Positions 27,392 to 36,491 are shown, counted from the stretch's first letter. The stretch: DNA of 64,000 bases from Clostridiaceae bacterium (GCA_016288315.1 JAEEYU010000072.1:1-64000); one strand, 5' to 3'. Numbers and translations are program-made. The notes: generated by a model not told the origin, from the sequence alone.

Positions 27392-27403
27392 AGCTGCCTC
27401 CTC

Positions 27404-28360
27404 TTAACCTATATCAACAAGAACCGAATGCTTTTCGGCAAACGGCAGAAGATTTCCGTAGAATTTCGATGCTCCCGCTTCAAAGCTTACAAGGATTTTA
27501 CCGTCAACGCACTCAATGTCTTCACTCATTCTCGGCATTTTCAGGTCTTTTATAAATCTGCCCGAATCGAGATAATAAAGCGGAATGCTTTTGCCGTTAC
27601 TGCTGAATTCTCCGTCCGCTTCGCCTTTTATGTCATAGATCTTAAGAAAAGATTTCATAACCTCAGCGCTCTGCGAAAGAACCGCTCTGCCGTCTGGAGT
27701 TACCGCAAAGCCCTGAATTTTGTCGCAGATTGAATATGCCGCAGCAGGGGAGGAGGAATCAAGCCCGAATGTGCCCGAAGGGCTGATTCTGTAAGCAAAA
27801 ACAAGAGCGTAATACTGTTGTCCGTCGGGGGTGCCGAGCATATGACTGCCGTCTGTTTCATAGCCCTTTGCGTGGTATTCGCCCACATAAAGCATATTGC
27901 CGTCGCACGAGCAGAAGGATGAACGGCAGGGCACCTCAACGCTGCCTGTAAATCTGACTGTGCCGCCGTCGCCTGCGGCCAGCAGGTCGCTTTTGTTAAT
28001 GACAAAAATCTGAGCCGCATTGCTTATGTAAACATATTCCCCCGCGCAGGTTATTCCGCCTGCGTGACCGTCATAATCACTTCCGTCGGTGTTCTGCAGC
28101 TTTACCGTTTTCACATTCCCGTCTTTAACAAGAAAAATCCTTGACGGCTCGCCGTTGTCCATATATCCGCAAAAGAGGTAAGTGTTTTCATAGGCAAGCC
28201 TGCCCGAGCCCTGCGGCACAAACTCCGTGTCAAGACCGGGCGTCCTGCAGATTTTTGCCGCCGCACGGTCATAGTCGAAATACATAAACACTTTAAGCAT
28301 TATGCATACAATAATGACGGCGGCTGCCGCGCACAGCAAAAAGAATCTTTTTCTGTTCAT
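27404..28360 (-). CDS. Membrane-anchored propeller-like protein of unknown function
   Basis: I do not recognise a named family for this 318-residue protein. It has a short basic N-terminus and one hydrophobic segment (about residues 6-27), which could be an uncleaved anchor or signal peptide, so the body is expected outside the cell. The body has repeated Gly/Tyr-rich strands such as GGITCAGEYVYISNAAQIFVI, CDGNMLYVGEYH and CVDGKILVSFEAG, which look like beta-propeller blades. It starts a two-gene unit with an esterase and is divergent from xylB. Confidence 0.6.
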   Translation of the reverse strand: MNRKRFFLLCAAAAVIIVCIMLKVFMYFDYDRAAAKICRTPGLDTEFVPQGSGRLAYENTYLFCGYMDNGEPSRIFLVKDGNVKTVKLQNTDGSDYDGHAGGITCAGEYVYISNAAQIFVINKSDLLAAGDGGTVRFTGSVEVPCRSSFCSCDGNMLYVGEYHAKGYETDGSHMLGTPDGQQYYALVFAYRISPSGTFGLDSSSPAAAYSICDKIQGFAVTPDGRAVLSQSAEVMKSFLKIYDIKGEADGEFSSNGKSIPLYYLDSGRFIKDLKMPRMSEDIECVDGKILVSFEAGASKFYGNLLPFAEKHSVLVDIG

Positions 28361-28389
28361 ACCGATTTCTCCCGTGTTTTTATACTTAC

Positions 28390-28418
28390 AGATTATTACT
28401 TTTAACGGAAAAAATCAA
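28390..28418 (-). promoter_or_regulatory. Putative promoter of the propeller-like/esterase unit
   Basis: On the minus strand, TTGATT (28418-28413), 17 bases, TAATCT (28395-28390). Confidence 0.4.
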
Positions 28419-28420
28419 TA

Positions 28421-28448
28421 TTGAAATTTCTTCCGATAAATGTATAAT
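28421..28448 (+). promoter_or_regulatory. xylB promoter
   Basis: TTGAAA (28421-28426), 16 bases, TATAAT (28443-28448), 28 bases before the xylB start. Confidence 0.6.
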
Positions 28449-28467
28449 AAAAATATATTCTATCGGA
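28432..28467. repeat. Inverted repeat around the xylB -10 box
   Basis: TCCGATA at 28432-28438 and TATCGGA at 28461-28467 are perfect 7-base inverted copies that straddle the -10 box and transcription start. It could be a regulator site or an RNA hairpin that covers the Shine-Dalgarno site. Confidence 0.4.
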
Positions 28468-28476
28468 GAGTGTGTT

Positions 28477-29928
28477 ATGAAATATTTTATCGGCCTTGAT
28501 ATAGGCACATCATCAACAAAGGCACTGCTTATAAGCGAAAACAGAATTATCGCCTCTGTGTCAAAAGACTATCCCGTTTACTATCCCGAGCCCGGTTGGT
28601 CGGAGCAGAATCCGTCCGACTGGCTGTCCGCGTCGCTGAGCGCACTTGAAGAGGTAACTGCGGGCATAGATAAATCTCAGGTCAGCGCCATAAGCTTTTC
28701 CGGGCAGATGCACGGCCTTGTCGCCCTCGACAAAAACGATGAGGTTATCCGCCCCGCAATTCTCTGGAACGACGGCAGAAGTGAAAAGCAGGTTGAATAC
28801 CTGAACAACACAGTCGGCAGGGATTTTCTGCTTGACTGCACGGGCAACATCGCTTTTGCGGGCTTCACCGCGCCCAAGGTGCTCTGGATGTTCGAAAACG
28901 AGCGTGAAAAATTCGACTCCATCAGCAAAATAATGCTTCCTAAAGATTATGTCGCCTATATGCTCTCGGGCAGCTTCGCTACAGATGTGTCCGACGCTGC
29001 GGGCACCCTTTATTTCGACACGGGCAAAAGGGAATGGTCGCAGAAGATGCTCGACCTTCTCCACATCAGTTCTTCAATGCTCCCGAAGGTTTATGAGAGC
29101 GACGAGTGCGTCGGTTATCTCAAAGATGAAATCGCTTCAAAGCTCGGCTTCGGCAAGGTTAAAATCATAATCGGAGCGGGCGATAACGCCGCCTCCGCAA
29201 TCGGCACGGGCACCGTCGAAGACGGCAGCTGCAACATCTCCCTCGGCACCTCCGGCACCGTGTTTGTCACCTGCGACAAATACGTGTGCGACAGAGTAAA
29301 TGCCATCCACACCTTCTGCTCGGCAAACAGAAAATACCATTATCTCGCCTGCATCCTTTCGGCTGCCTCGGCGCAAAAATGGTGGATTGAAGACATCCTC
29401 GGCGCAGAGTATGATTTTGCAGATGCCGAAAAATTTGCCGGCAAAACCGCCGTTCAATTCCTTCCCTACCTTATGGGCGAGCGCTCGCCCATCAACGATT
29501 CAAACGTCCGCGGCGCTTTCCTCGGTCTTTCAATGAATACCGGAAAAGCCGAGATGACTCTCGCCGTGCTTGAAGGCGTCGCCTTCGCCCTGCGTCAGAA
29601 TATCGACATCATCCGCTCGCTCGGCGTTGATATAAAAAAATCAAAGGTCTGCGGGGGAGGCACAAAAAATAAACTCTGGCTTAAAATTCTCGCAAGCGTG
29701 CTCGGCATCGAACTCGAAATCCCCGTGCTTGAGCACGGCGGAGCGCTCGGTGCGGCAATGCTCGCAGCAAAAAACTCGCTTGACACAGACGAATATTCCG
29801 CTATGGAGAACGAGTTTTACAAGGTCAGCGAAACAGTCTTTCCCGACCCCGCCCTCACGGAATTTTATAATAAAAAATACAAACAGTATCTTAAAATCTA
29901 CCCCGCTGTCAAAGCATCAATGCAATAA
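28477..29928 (+). CDS. xylB: Xylulokinase (FGGY family)
   Basis: The 483-residue protein begins YFIGLDIGTSSTKALLI (ATP/phosphate-binding) and has GWSEQNPSDW, SFSGQMHGLVALD, ILWNDGRS and LPKDYVAYML, all typical of XylB. The C-terminal CGGGTKNKLWLKILASVL contact region is also present. It phosphorylates D-xylulose to xylulose 5-phosphate for the pentose phosphate pathway. It is monocistronic, with a terminator 8 bases after the stop. No xylose isomerase or transporter gene is next to it, so the rest of the route must be elsewhere. Confidence 0.9.
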   Translation: MKYFIGLDIGTSSTKALLISENRIIASVSKDYPVYYPEPGWSEQNPSDWLSASLSALEEVTAGIDKSQVSAISFSGQMHGLVALDKNDEVIRPAILWNDGRSEKQVEYLNNTVGRDFLLDCTGNIAFAGFTAPKVLWMFENEREKFDSISKIMLPKDYVAYMLSGSFATDVSDAAGTLYFDTGKREWSQKMLDLLHISSSMLPKVYESDECVGYLKDEIASKLGFGKVKIIIGAGDNAASAIGTGTVEDGSCNISLGTSGTVFVTCDKYVCDRVNAIHTFCSANRKYHYLACILSAASAQKWWIEDILGAEYDFADAEKFAGKTAVQFLPYLMGERSPINDSNVRGAFLGLSMNTGKAEMTLAVLEGVAFALRQNIDIIRSLGVDIKKSKVCGGGTKNKLWLKILASVLGIELEIPVLEHGGALGAAMLAAKNSLDTDEYSAMENEFYKVSETVFPDPALTEFYNKKYKQYLKIYPAVKASMQ

Positions 29929-29936
29929 CAGAGCAA

Positions 29937-29970
29937 AAAAACGCACCCGCAAGGGTGCGTTTTGCTTTTA
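29937..29970. terminator. Bidirectional terminator after xylB and the TgpA-like gene
   Basis: ACGCACCC / GGGTGCGT (29941-29948 with 29953-29960) with a GCAA tetraloop, flanked by A and T runs that extend the stem. Confidence 0.9.
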
Positions 29971-29975
29971 ATAAA

Positions 29976-31367
29976 TCACATAAATCTGAAAAGCTTGGCA
30001 ATTATATGCTTCGGTATTCCCATAATTCCCGACGCTTCTCTCTTTGCCTCGTCATAGAAAAGAAGCATCTCGCCGCGCTTTTCTTCCGTGGGAATTCTCC
30101 CGCTGTAAAGCGCCTCCTGGCGTATTTCAACCGCCTTTTCATATCTGTATGCAAACTCATCGTCTGTCATCGCTTTTATGTCTTCGCATCTTTTGAGATA
30201 CGGCAGATTGTTCCTCTCAAATCCGCCCAGCCGCAGCCATCTGAAGGACTGCCCGAAGGCGTAATCGACGGAATCCCGCAGGTCGTCGGAGTGAAGCCGC
30301 TTTTTCCGCCTTATTGCCGTAATGACAAGCGCCGCCGCCCAGATAAGAATAAGCGAGCCGAGCACGGTAAGGAAGATTAAAAGCTTGTGGCTCTTCGGTT
30401 GCCCGCCGCCCTTTGTCTGCACGGGTGAGCCGTCTGTAGGTCTGTCGTTGCCGATTGAAGTCGGGTCGTAGGTTATGTCGCCGAGCTCGTCGTTGACATT
30501 GTCGCTCTGATTCGGGCTCTCCTCGTCCTCTTCATAATCCTCCGGCTCCTCCTCCGCACTCTGCGGGTCGGGAGGAATGAGGTTGAGCGCATTTAGAATC
30601 GCCTGTTCCCTCTTGTCAAGCCAGTCGCGTATTTTCTCCGCCATTTCTGTAACGGCAGGGTTCTCCTCGTGGTATTTTGCGGGGTAGGCAAAATACACAA
30701 GGGCGGAGGCGGCTATTGCCAGAACGGCAACAAGCGTGAATATCTGCACATAAGCCCTCTGCACGCTCTTGATTATCGGCGCTCCGATAATCACCGCAAG
30801 CACAAACAGGCTCACAAACGTAAAAGCGTTGATTTTAATTGACGGCGCAATTCCAAGGTAAATCTCCGTCTCGGCATAGATTATCGCCGTAATGACCGGC
30901 ACAATCGCCGCCCTCCTGACGGAGGCATGGGCAAAAAACAGCGAGAACAATATAATAAGCACCGCCGCAAAAACCGTCTGCGGCGAAATGCCCGCCTCAC
31001 CGCCGGATGTCTCAAACATCCTGTAAACATACGCCTGGCTTTCCTCGCTCAGCTTGAAAAGACCGTTTGCGTAGATTTTTGCTCCGTCGGCAAATTTCGT
31101 GAAGTTCAATGCGGCAAAAACTACGGCAGCCGAAGCTGAAATAATGCTTGCCGCCCTGAAAACCGGCTTGTAATTATATGAGAAAATACAGATGAAATTG
31201 ATAATAAAAGGAATCATATAAAGGTAGGGCGATGCCGAAGAGCAAAACGAATAACAGGTAAGGCAGGTTGCCGCCGCCGAGAGCAGCGCAATGCCGAACC
31301 ATACGGGTGTGATGTGCGAGTCAGTTCGCATATCGCCGTTTTCTTTTACTCTTGCATTTTCCTTCAT
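29976..31367 (-). CDS. TgpA-like membrane protein lacking a transglutaminase core
   Basis: The 463-residue protein has about seven to eight N-terminal membrane helices (residues 20-235), an acidic extracellular linker rich in Glu, Asp and Pro (270-325), one more helix (330-355) and a cytoplasmic C-terminal region that resembles DUF4129. It is the third gene after MoxR and DUF58, the position normally held by a TgpA transglutaminase-like membrane protein. The Cys-His-Asp transglutaminase domain is missing; the linker of about 90 residues replaces it. The cluster is probably one operon, with a 3-base gap to DUF58. Its role is unknown. Confidence 0.7.
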   Translation of the reverse strand: MKENARVKENGDMRTDSHITPVWFGIALLSAAATCLTCYSFCSSASPYLYMIPFIINFICIFSYNYKPVFRAASIISASAAVVFAALNFTKFADGAKIYANGLFKLSEESQAYVYRMFETSGGEAGISPQTVFAAVLIILFSLFFAHASVRRAAIVPVITAIIYAETEIYLGIAPSIKINAFTFVSLFVLAVIIGAPIIKSVQRAYVQIFTLVAVLAIAASALVYFAYPAKYHEENPAVTEMAEKIRDWLDKREQAILNALNLIPPDPQSAEEEPEDYEEDEESPNQSDNVNDELGDITYDPTSIGNDRPTDGSPVQTKGGGQPKSHKLLIFLTVLGSLILIWAAALVITAIRRKKRLHSDDLRDSVDYAFGQSFRWLRLGGFERNNLPYLKRCEDIKAMTDDEFAYRYEKAVEIRQEALYSGRIPTEEKRGEMLLFYDEAKREASGIMGIPKHIIAKLFRFM

Positions 31368-31370
31368 TTA

Positions 31371-32546
31371 TTATATTCCTATTACCGCTATTGATTCTTT
31401 GTAACTGTCGTTTGTCAGTGAAATAAGGTTAAGACCGTCCGCCGACGTGTCTGCGCCGCTTTCGGGGTTCAGCATAAGCACCGTTACCCTGTTGCCGTCA
31501 TACAGATACGAGAGACGGTTCTGCTTGTTGAGCGTAACAAAAATAATGTGCTGATAGTTGTCGTCGGGTTTGTTCTCCATATACCTGCGCACAAAATCTA
31601 TGTCGTCAGCCGCAAACGTGTTTGAAAGCAGATTGTCGGTAAGTTCCATACGCTCCGAATGCGAGGTTATCGGGTGGTAGTAAAAACGCTTTCTGCTGTT
31701 TGACAAAAAGCCGAGCGTGTAGTGAAAACCGCACTCAATAAGCGCCTGCGAAACGGAGAACACCGTTTCAGCAAGTGTGTCAATATCCTTGCGCGAGGGC
31801 TTTTCGCCTTGTGCGTCATAGCCCATATCGAAAAGCAGAAGAATGTCGTTTTTAATCGGCAGACCGAGCTCGCGCACCATCACCCTGTCAACCTTTTCGG
31901 TAAGCTTCCAGTGAATATTCTTTATCGGGTCGCCCGGCACATACTCTCTTATAAGAAATGTCTCGCTCGGGTCGTTGCCGGATTTATGCATCGAATAAAG
32001 ATCTCCGTCCGCCTGCGAGTAGTTGAGGTCCGCCACAAATATATTGCAGGGCGCCGTCTCGGGCACAATAATATGCTCTGCCGTATTTTCGGCGGCGTTC
32101 TTTATTTTGAATCTGAAAACGCCCGCAGGCGCCAGAAGTCGGATGTTCTCGGTGAACACCTTTATTTTGCCGGCGTATTCCGTGTCAAACGTGAAGTTCA
32201 GCACGCAGCTGCCCTTTGACGGAGCGGAACACTCAAAAAACACCTTGTCCGTCTCTCCGTTGAGAAAGTTTTTACAGCAGATGTAAAAACTCAGGTCATA
32301 GGCGGGGAACATGCTTTTGTTGCTGACCGTCACTGTGCCGTTCATCGGCTCGTTCTTCCGCGCCGAATAGTCAGTCTGCACGGTTATCCTGATGCTCCTT
32401 GCCGCAACGGCGGTAAGTATAATCAGCGCCGCCGGCACAACAGCCGAAACAATCAGAATAATCAGCGTGCCTATGTTGTTTAACAGAATAAACAGCAGCG
32501 CAGCCGAGAGCAGCCATATTATATAAACTACAAATCCGATTGTCAT
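31371..32546 (-). CDS. DUF58 domain protein
   Basis: The 391-residue protein has two N-terminal helices (about 5-50), a beta-rich middle section and the DUF58 signature EYVPGDPIKNIHWKLTEKVDR near residue 205, followed by a vWA-like segment (ILLLFDMGYDAQGE). DUF58 proteins are partners of MoxR AAA+ ATPases and are thought to take part in chaperone-like or envelope functions. It lies 1 base after the MoxR gene and 3 before the TgpA-like gene. Confidence 0.9.
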   Translation of the reverse strand: MTIGFVVYIIWLLSAALLFILLNNIGTLIILIVSAVVPAALIILTAVAARSIRITVQTDYSARKNEPMNGTVTVSNKSMFPAYDLSFYICCKNFLNGETDKVFFECSAPSKGSCVLNFTFDTEYAGKIKVFTENIRLLAPAGVFRFKIKNAAENTAEHIIVPETAPCNIFVADLNYSQADGDLYSMHKSGNDPSETFLIREYVPGDPIKNIHWKLTEKVDRVMVRELGLPIKNDILLLFDMGYDAQGEKPSRKDIDTLAETVFSVSQALIECGFHYTLGFLSNSRKRFYYHPITSHSERMELTDNLLSNTFAADDIDFVRRYMENKPDDNYQHIIFVTLNKQNRLSYLYDGNRVTVLMLNPESGADTSADGLNLISLTNDSYKESIAVIGI

Positions 32547-32547
32547 A

Positions 32548-33486
32548 TTATTTGACCGCGTTGGGCAGTTCCGTCTTCATAATGCAGTTGTGAAGAACAA
32601 TTTCGGGCTCTATTCCCGCAAAACGCGCCTTCTGCGAAAGAACTATTCTGTGCGAGCACACAAGGTTGAAAACGTCAACAACATCCTCGGGCACAACATA
32701 GTCTCTGCCCAGAACATAAGCTCTCGATTTTGCCGTGGCGCAAAGCGCAATGGCGCCTCTGGGGCTTACGCCCACCTCAACATCCTCATCCTCGCGTGTC
32801 TCGAAAACAAGGCGGTTTATGTATTTGAGAATTTCATCGTCAACCCTGACGTTGCGCACGTCGTGCTGCATTTTGAGAACGTTTGCCGCAGTCAGAACGG
32901 GCTTTACATAGTCAATGGGGTTGTCGGTCTGTCTGTCTTTCATAATCTCAAGCTGGCTGTCAAAATCGGGGTAGCCTATAGTGAGCTTTAAAAGGAAGCG
33001 GTCCAGCTGTGCGTAGGGCAGCAGCTGAGTGCCTGCCGCGCCTACATGGTTCTGCGTTGCGATAACAACAAAGGGAGTTTCAAGCGGGTATGTGTTGCCG
33101 TCAACGGTTACCTGCCTCTCCTCCATTGCCTCAAGCAGGGCGGACTGCGTCTTGCTCGATGTTCTGTTGATTTCGTCGCCGAGCAGAATGTTTACGCCGT
33201 TTACCGCACCGGGAATGTAGCGGAAGTCGTTTGTCGCCTTGTTATACATTGAGAAGCCGACAATGTCCGTGGGCAGAACGTCGGGAGTGAACTGAACGCG
33301 GTTGTATTTTAGCCCGAGCGTCTTGCCGAGCGTGACCGCAAGCGTTGTCTTGCCGACGCCGGGAATATCGTCAAGCAGAATATGGCCGTCAACAAGAATA
33401 GCCATTATTGTATGAAGAATGACTTCATCCTTGCCCTTGATAACCTTTTTGATTTCGTTTAATACCTTTTCAATTTCAGGGTTCAT
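32548..33486 (-). CDS. MoxR family AAA+ ATPase
   Basis: The 312-residue protein has Walker A GVGKTT (residues 43-48), a Walker B ILLGDEINR near 100, the MoxR segment SALLEAMEERQVTVDG and sensor-like ATQNHVGAAGTQLLPYAQLDRF. It is expected to act as a cytoplasmic ATP-driven chaperone for the DUF58 partner. It heads the minus-strand MoxR-DUF58-TgpA-like operon. Confidence 0.94.
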   Translation of the reverse strand: MNPEIEKVLNEIKKVIKGKDEVILHTIMAILVDGHILLDDIPGVGKTTLAVTLGKTLGLKYNRVQFTPDVLPTDIVGFSMYNKATNDFRYIPGAVNGVNILLGDEINRTSSKTQSALLEAMEERQVTVDGNTYPLETPFVVIATQNHVGAAGTQLLPYAQLDRFLLKLTIGYPDFDSQLEIMKDRQTDNPIDYVKPVLTAANVLKMQHDVRNVRVDDEILKYINRLVFETREDEDVEVGVSPRGAIALCATAKSRAYVLGRDYVVPEDVVDVFNLVCSHRIVLSQKARFAGIEPEIVLHNCIMKTELPNAVK

Positions 33487-33528
33487 AATATGCCTGCCTT
33501 TTCAATTAGATTTAAACACCGATTAAAT

Positions 33529-33557
33529 AATATATCATATATCTTAAATTCTTACAA
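33529..33557 (-). promoter_or_regulatory. Putative promoter of the MoxR operon
   Basis: On the minus strand, TTGTAA (33557-33552), 17 bases, TATATT (33534-33529), about 43 bases before the MoxR start. Confidence 0.5.
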
Positions 33558-33603
33558 TATATAAGATTATTATTTTTTATTTAAGAAAACAAAACTGAAA
33601 CGC

Positions 33604-33637
33604 AAAAAGGGATGTCTGCCCTCAGACATCCCTTTAA
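33604..33637 (-). terminator. Terminator after the GH29 gene
   Basis: A perfect 13-bp stem (33606-33618 with 33623-33635) and a 4-base loop has its T run on the minus strand, just below the GH29 stop codon. Confidence 0.9.
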
Positions 33638-33641
33638 AGTT

Positions 33642-34931
33642 TTATTTTTCAAGCTTAAATGTGTAAAGATACTCGGTTTTTAAGCAGTCGGGGTTGAGCG
33701 GCGGAATAATCAGCACCGCCTTGCCGTCTTTTTCGGCAACCTCTATTTTCTCATCACTGCCGAGAAGACTTGCCTTGAGCTCGGGCGAATAGTCAACCTC
33801 GCTTAATAACACCTCTTTGAACGGGAAAGCCGTTGTAATGGCATAGATGTTGCCGTCCCGCTGAGTGTAGTAGATTCCGCTTTCTTCCGTGTTCTTCTTT
33901 GTGTAAACGCGTGAAGCGTAAATCGCCTCGCCGTTTGTTTCAAGCCATTTGCCCATCTGCAGCAGGCGCTCCTCCATAATGACGGGAATAGTTCCGTCCG
34001 CCGCAGGGCCGATGTTGAGCAGGAAGTTGCCGCCTCTTGAAACGAGCGAAACAAGCATTTTCAGCAGGTCATTTGCGCTCATATAATCTTCGGTGCCCTC
34101 CATACGGTTCAGACCGAAGGAGCCTCCTATGCCGCGGCATTCCTCGAACGGTCTGTCAACAACAATGTCGTCAATTTTTCTGTTGCCGTCAATTATGCCG
34201 TATTCCGTGGTGAAATTGCCGCCGAAACGTCCTCTCGTCTCCTTGCCCCAGCGGTCGTTGGGCACAATAAAATCACGCACGGAGCTTTCATTGTAAAGCC
34301 ACTGCAAAAAATCGGTTGAGTGCCAGACACTGCTCTCATAATCCCACTCGCCGTCAGTAAAAAGCGTGGCGGGTTGGTATTTTTCAACCAGCTCCTTTAA
34401 CATCGGAATAAGATGCTTGAGAGCATACTCTTCGGGGTCTTTGAGAAACAGCGGGTTAAACCACTCGTAAATGGAATGGTAAACGCCGAAACGCACGCCC
34501 GTGCCTTCAAGCGCCTCTTTTAACTCCGCAGCAAAATCCCTGTGCGGTCCGACATCCCAGCTGTTCCAGTTCCAGGCGTAGCCGGTTTTATACATGCAAA
34601 AACCGTCGTGGTGCTTTGAAACGAGGTTCATATATCTGGCGCCGCTCTTTTTAAACAGCTGAGCCCACTGATCTGCGTCAAAAAGCTCCGCCTTGAAATA
34701 CTGAACAAAATCTTCATACCTGAAGTTTTCGCCGTAAACCCTCTTGTGAAAATCGAGTGTCGGAAGCTCGGGGTTTTCAAGATGCTTGCGATACCACTCC
34801 GCAAGGTCGCGCTTCCTCGAATATGCCGGCACCGAGTAAAGTCCCCAGTGGATGAAAATACCGAATTTTGCGTCCGCATACCACTGCGGAACAGGTCTTT
34901 TGTTCAATGATTCCCAGTTGTTTTCATACAT
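33642..34931 (-). CDS. Alpha-L-fucosidase, glycoside hydrolase family 29
   Basis: The 429-residue protein begins with the GH29 region WYADAKFGIFIHWGLYSVPAY, followed by ARYMNLVSKHHDGFCMY. The likely nucleophile is D193 in TLFTDGEWDY. It has no signal peptide and would act on imported fucosylated oligosaccharides. An in-frame TTG at 34952 is possible, but the ATG at 34931 is better placed relative to the AGGTG site and the upstream stop. It follows the GH4 gene by about 23 bases, so the two form a small glycan-processing operon. Confidence 0.9.
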   Translation of the reverse strand: MYENNWESLNKRPVPQWYADAKFGIFIHWGLYSVPAYSRKRDLAEWYRKHLENPELPTLDFHKRVYGENFRYEDFVQYFKAELFDADQWAQLFKKSGARYMNLVSKHHDGFCMYKTGYAWNWNSWDVGPHRDFAAELKEALEGTGVRFGVYHSIYEWFNPLFLKDPEEYALKHLIPMLKELVEKYQPATLFTDGEWDYESSVWHSTDFLQWLYNESSVRDFIVPNDRWGKETRGRFGGNFTTEYGIIDGNRKIDDIVVDRPFEECRGIGGSFGLNRMEGTEDYMSANDLLKMLVSLVSRGGNFLLNIGPAADGTIPVIMEERLLQMGKWLETNGEAIYASRVYTKKNTEESGIYYTQRDGNIYAITTAFPFKEVLLSEVDYSPELKASLLGSDEKIEVAEKDGKAVLIIPPLNPDCLKTEYLYTFKLEK

Positions 34932-34954
34932 ATAAGACACCTGCTTTCTCAATC

Positions 34955-36283
34955 TCAGTTATATTTCGGCATAAAGTCGCCGTGCGCTTCAATAAGGTCG
35001 TCAACCATCCTGCGTATTGTGTCAATGTCAAGCTCGCTGCCCGTGTGCGGGTCGAGCATTGCCGCCTGGTAAATGTGCTCCTTTTTGAGCGTGTGAGCCG
35101 CCTCAATCGTCAGCAGCTGAACGTTAATGTTCGTCATATTCATTGCGGCGCACTGAACGGGGAGGGCGCCCACGTGGCAGGGGTTTATCCCGTAGCCGTT
35201 TACAAGGCAGGGCACCTCAACGCATGCCTCTGCGGGCAGGTTTGTAATAAGGTGGTCGGTGTTGAGCACGTTGCCGCCTATCTCGTAGGGCGTCGATGTC
35301 GCTACCGCCTCCATAATGCGCGAGGCGTATTCGTTTGAACGCTCGTGCTCCTTTACGCCGTTTTCGAGCATCTCGGCATATTCCTTTTTCCATGACTCAA
35401 TCTGATTTACACAGCGGCGGGGGTATTCGTCAAGGGGTATGTTGTATTTTTCAATAAGCTCCGGATATTTGCTCTTAATATAAAACATATTATATTCCGC
35501 GTTATGTTCGCTGCTCTCAGTGCAGTAGTAGCCGAAATTGCGTATGTATTCAAGACGGACTTTGTTGTTGCAATCGGGGTCGTCAAGCTTGTAGTTTTCC
35601 GCCTCAAGACGGCGCTTGATTTCGGGGTAGAGGTCGTTGCCGTCCCTGTCTTTGATTTCAAGCAGCCACGCCATGTGGTTAATGCCCGCTATAAGCTCTT
35701 TCTTGCCCGCAATCTTATCCTGCAGGCCGACTTCGTTGAGAAGTGACTCGCCGCAGACCTGAACGGAGTGGCAAAGGCCGACTGTTCTGATTCCGGTGTA
35801 TCTCTGCATATAGCCCGAAAGCATGGCCATCGGGTTTGTGTAGTTGAGAAAAAGAGCGTCGGGGCAGACCTCTTCCATGTCGCGGGCAAAATCCTCCAGC
35901 ACGGGAATCGTGCGAAGAGCGCGCATAATTCCGCCTATGCCGAGCGTGTCGGCAATTGTCTGGCGAAGACCGTATTTTTTCGGCACCTCAAAGTCAATAA
36001 TGGTGCAGGGGTCATAAAGACCGACCTGTATGGCGTCAACCACAAAAGATGCGCCCCGCAGAGCGTCCTTGCGGTTTTCAACTCCCAGATAGCACTCGAT
36101 TTTTCCGTAGCCGCCCTTCGTCTGCCGCATCGCTTCAAGAATAACTCTGCTCTCTTCAAGGCGCTGACCGTCAATGTCATAAAGCGCAAAAACGCTGTCG
36201 CGAAGCGCTTCGCTGCACATGCAGTCGCCTATGACGTTTCTCGCAAACACAGTGCTTCCCGCACCCATAAATGTTATTTTCAT
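34955..36283 (-). CDS. melA: Alpha-galactosidase-type glycosidase, family GH4
   Basis: The 442-residue protein begins ITFMGAGSTVFARNVIGD, a Rossmann NAD-binding motif. It carries FVVDAIQVG, NYTNPMAMLSG, the metal-binding CHSVQ near residue 172, and GINHMAW. These show a GH4 enzyme, which uses NAD and a divalent metal and hydrolyses by an oxidation-elimination route. The pattern is closest to alpha-galactosidases (MelA), although some GH4 members act on glucosides or phospho-glycosides. It is cytoplasmic. The GH29 gene follows. Confidence 0.87.
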   Translation of the reverse strand: MKITFMGAGSTVFARNVIGDCMCSEALRDSVFALYDIDGQRLEESRVILEAMRQTKGGYGKIECYLGVENRKDALRGASFVVDAIQVGLYDPCTIIDFEVPKKYGLRQTIADTLGIGGIMRALRTIPVLEDFARDMEEVCPDALFLNYTNPMAMLSGYMQRYTGIRTVGLCHSVQVCGESLLNEVGLQDKIAGKKELIAGINHMAWLLEIKDRDGNDLYPEIKRRLEAENYKLDDPDCNNKVRLEYIRNFGYYCTESSEHNAEYNMFYIKSKYPELIEKYNIPLDEYPRRCVNQIESWKKEYAEMLENGVKEHERSNEYASRIMEAVATSTPYEIGGNVLNTDHLITNLPAEACVEVPCLVNGYGINPCHVGALPVQCAAMNMTNINVQLLTIEAAHTLKKEHIYQAAMLDPHTGSELDIDTIRRMVDDLIEAHGDFMPKYN

Positions 36284-36312
36284 AGCTGACCCCCGGTATT
36301 GTTATTCATTTT

Positions 36313-36327
36313 CAGGCACTCTGCCTG
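36313..36327. promoter_or_regulatory. Candidate operator dyad at the GH4-GH29 promoter
   Basis: CAGGCA-CTC-TGCCTG is a perfect 6-base dyad with a 3-base spacer, about 9 bases downstream of the predicted minus-strand -10 box, where a repressor would block initiation. The regulator is not identified. Confidence 0.35.
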
Positions 36328-36336
36328 TCAAAAAAT

Positions 36337-36365
36337 ATAATAACATCTGCAAAAAGATTTTTAAA
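36337..36365 (-). promoter_or_regulatory. Putative promoter of the GH4-GH29 operon
   Basis: On the minus strand, TTTAAA (36365-36360), 17 bases, TATTAT (36342-36337). Confidence 0.4.
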
Positions 36366-36439
36366 GAGAAATATATTATTATTTACAAATTATTTTTCAT
36401 TTAATAATAACGGGCTTAATAAAGAATCAAAACAAATCT

Positions 36440-36473
36440 GCAAAACAATAAGGGACCGCCTGAGCGATCCCTT
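36440..36473 (-). terminator. Terminator after rpmB
   Basis: AAGGGA pairs with TCCCTT and CGC with GCG across one mismatch (36450-36473), with a CTGA loop and a T-rich run on the minus strand. Confidence 0.75.
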
Positions 36474-36491
36474 AAGATGTGTCATTTTAAA

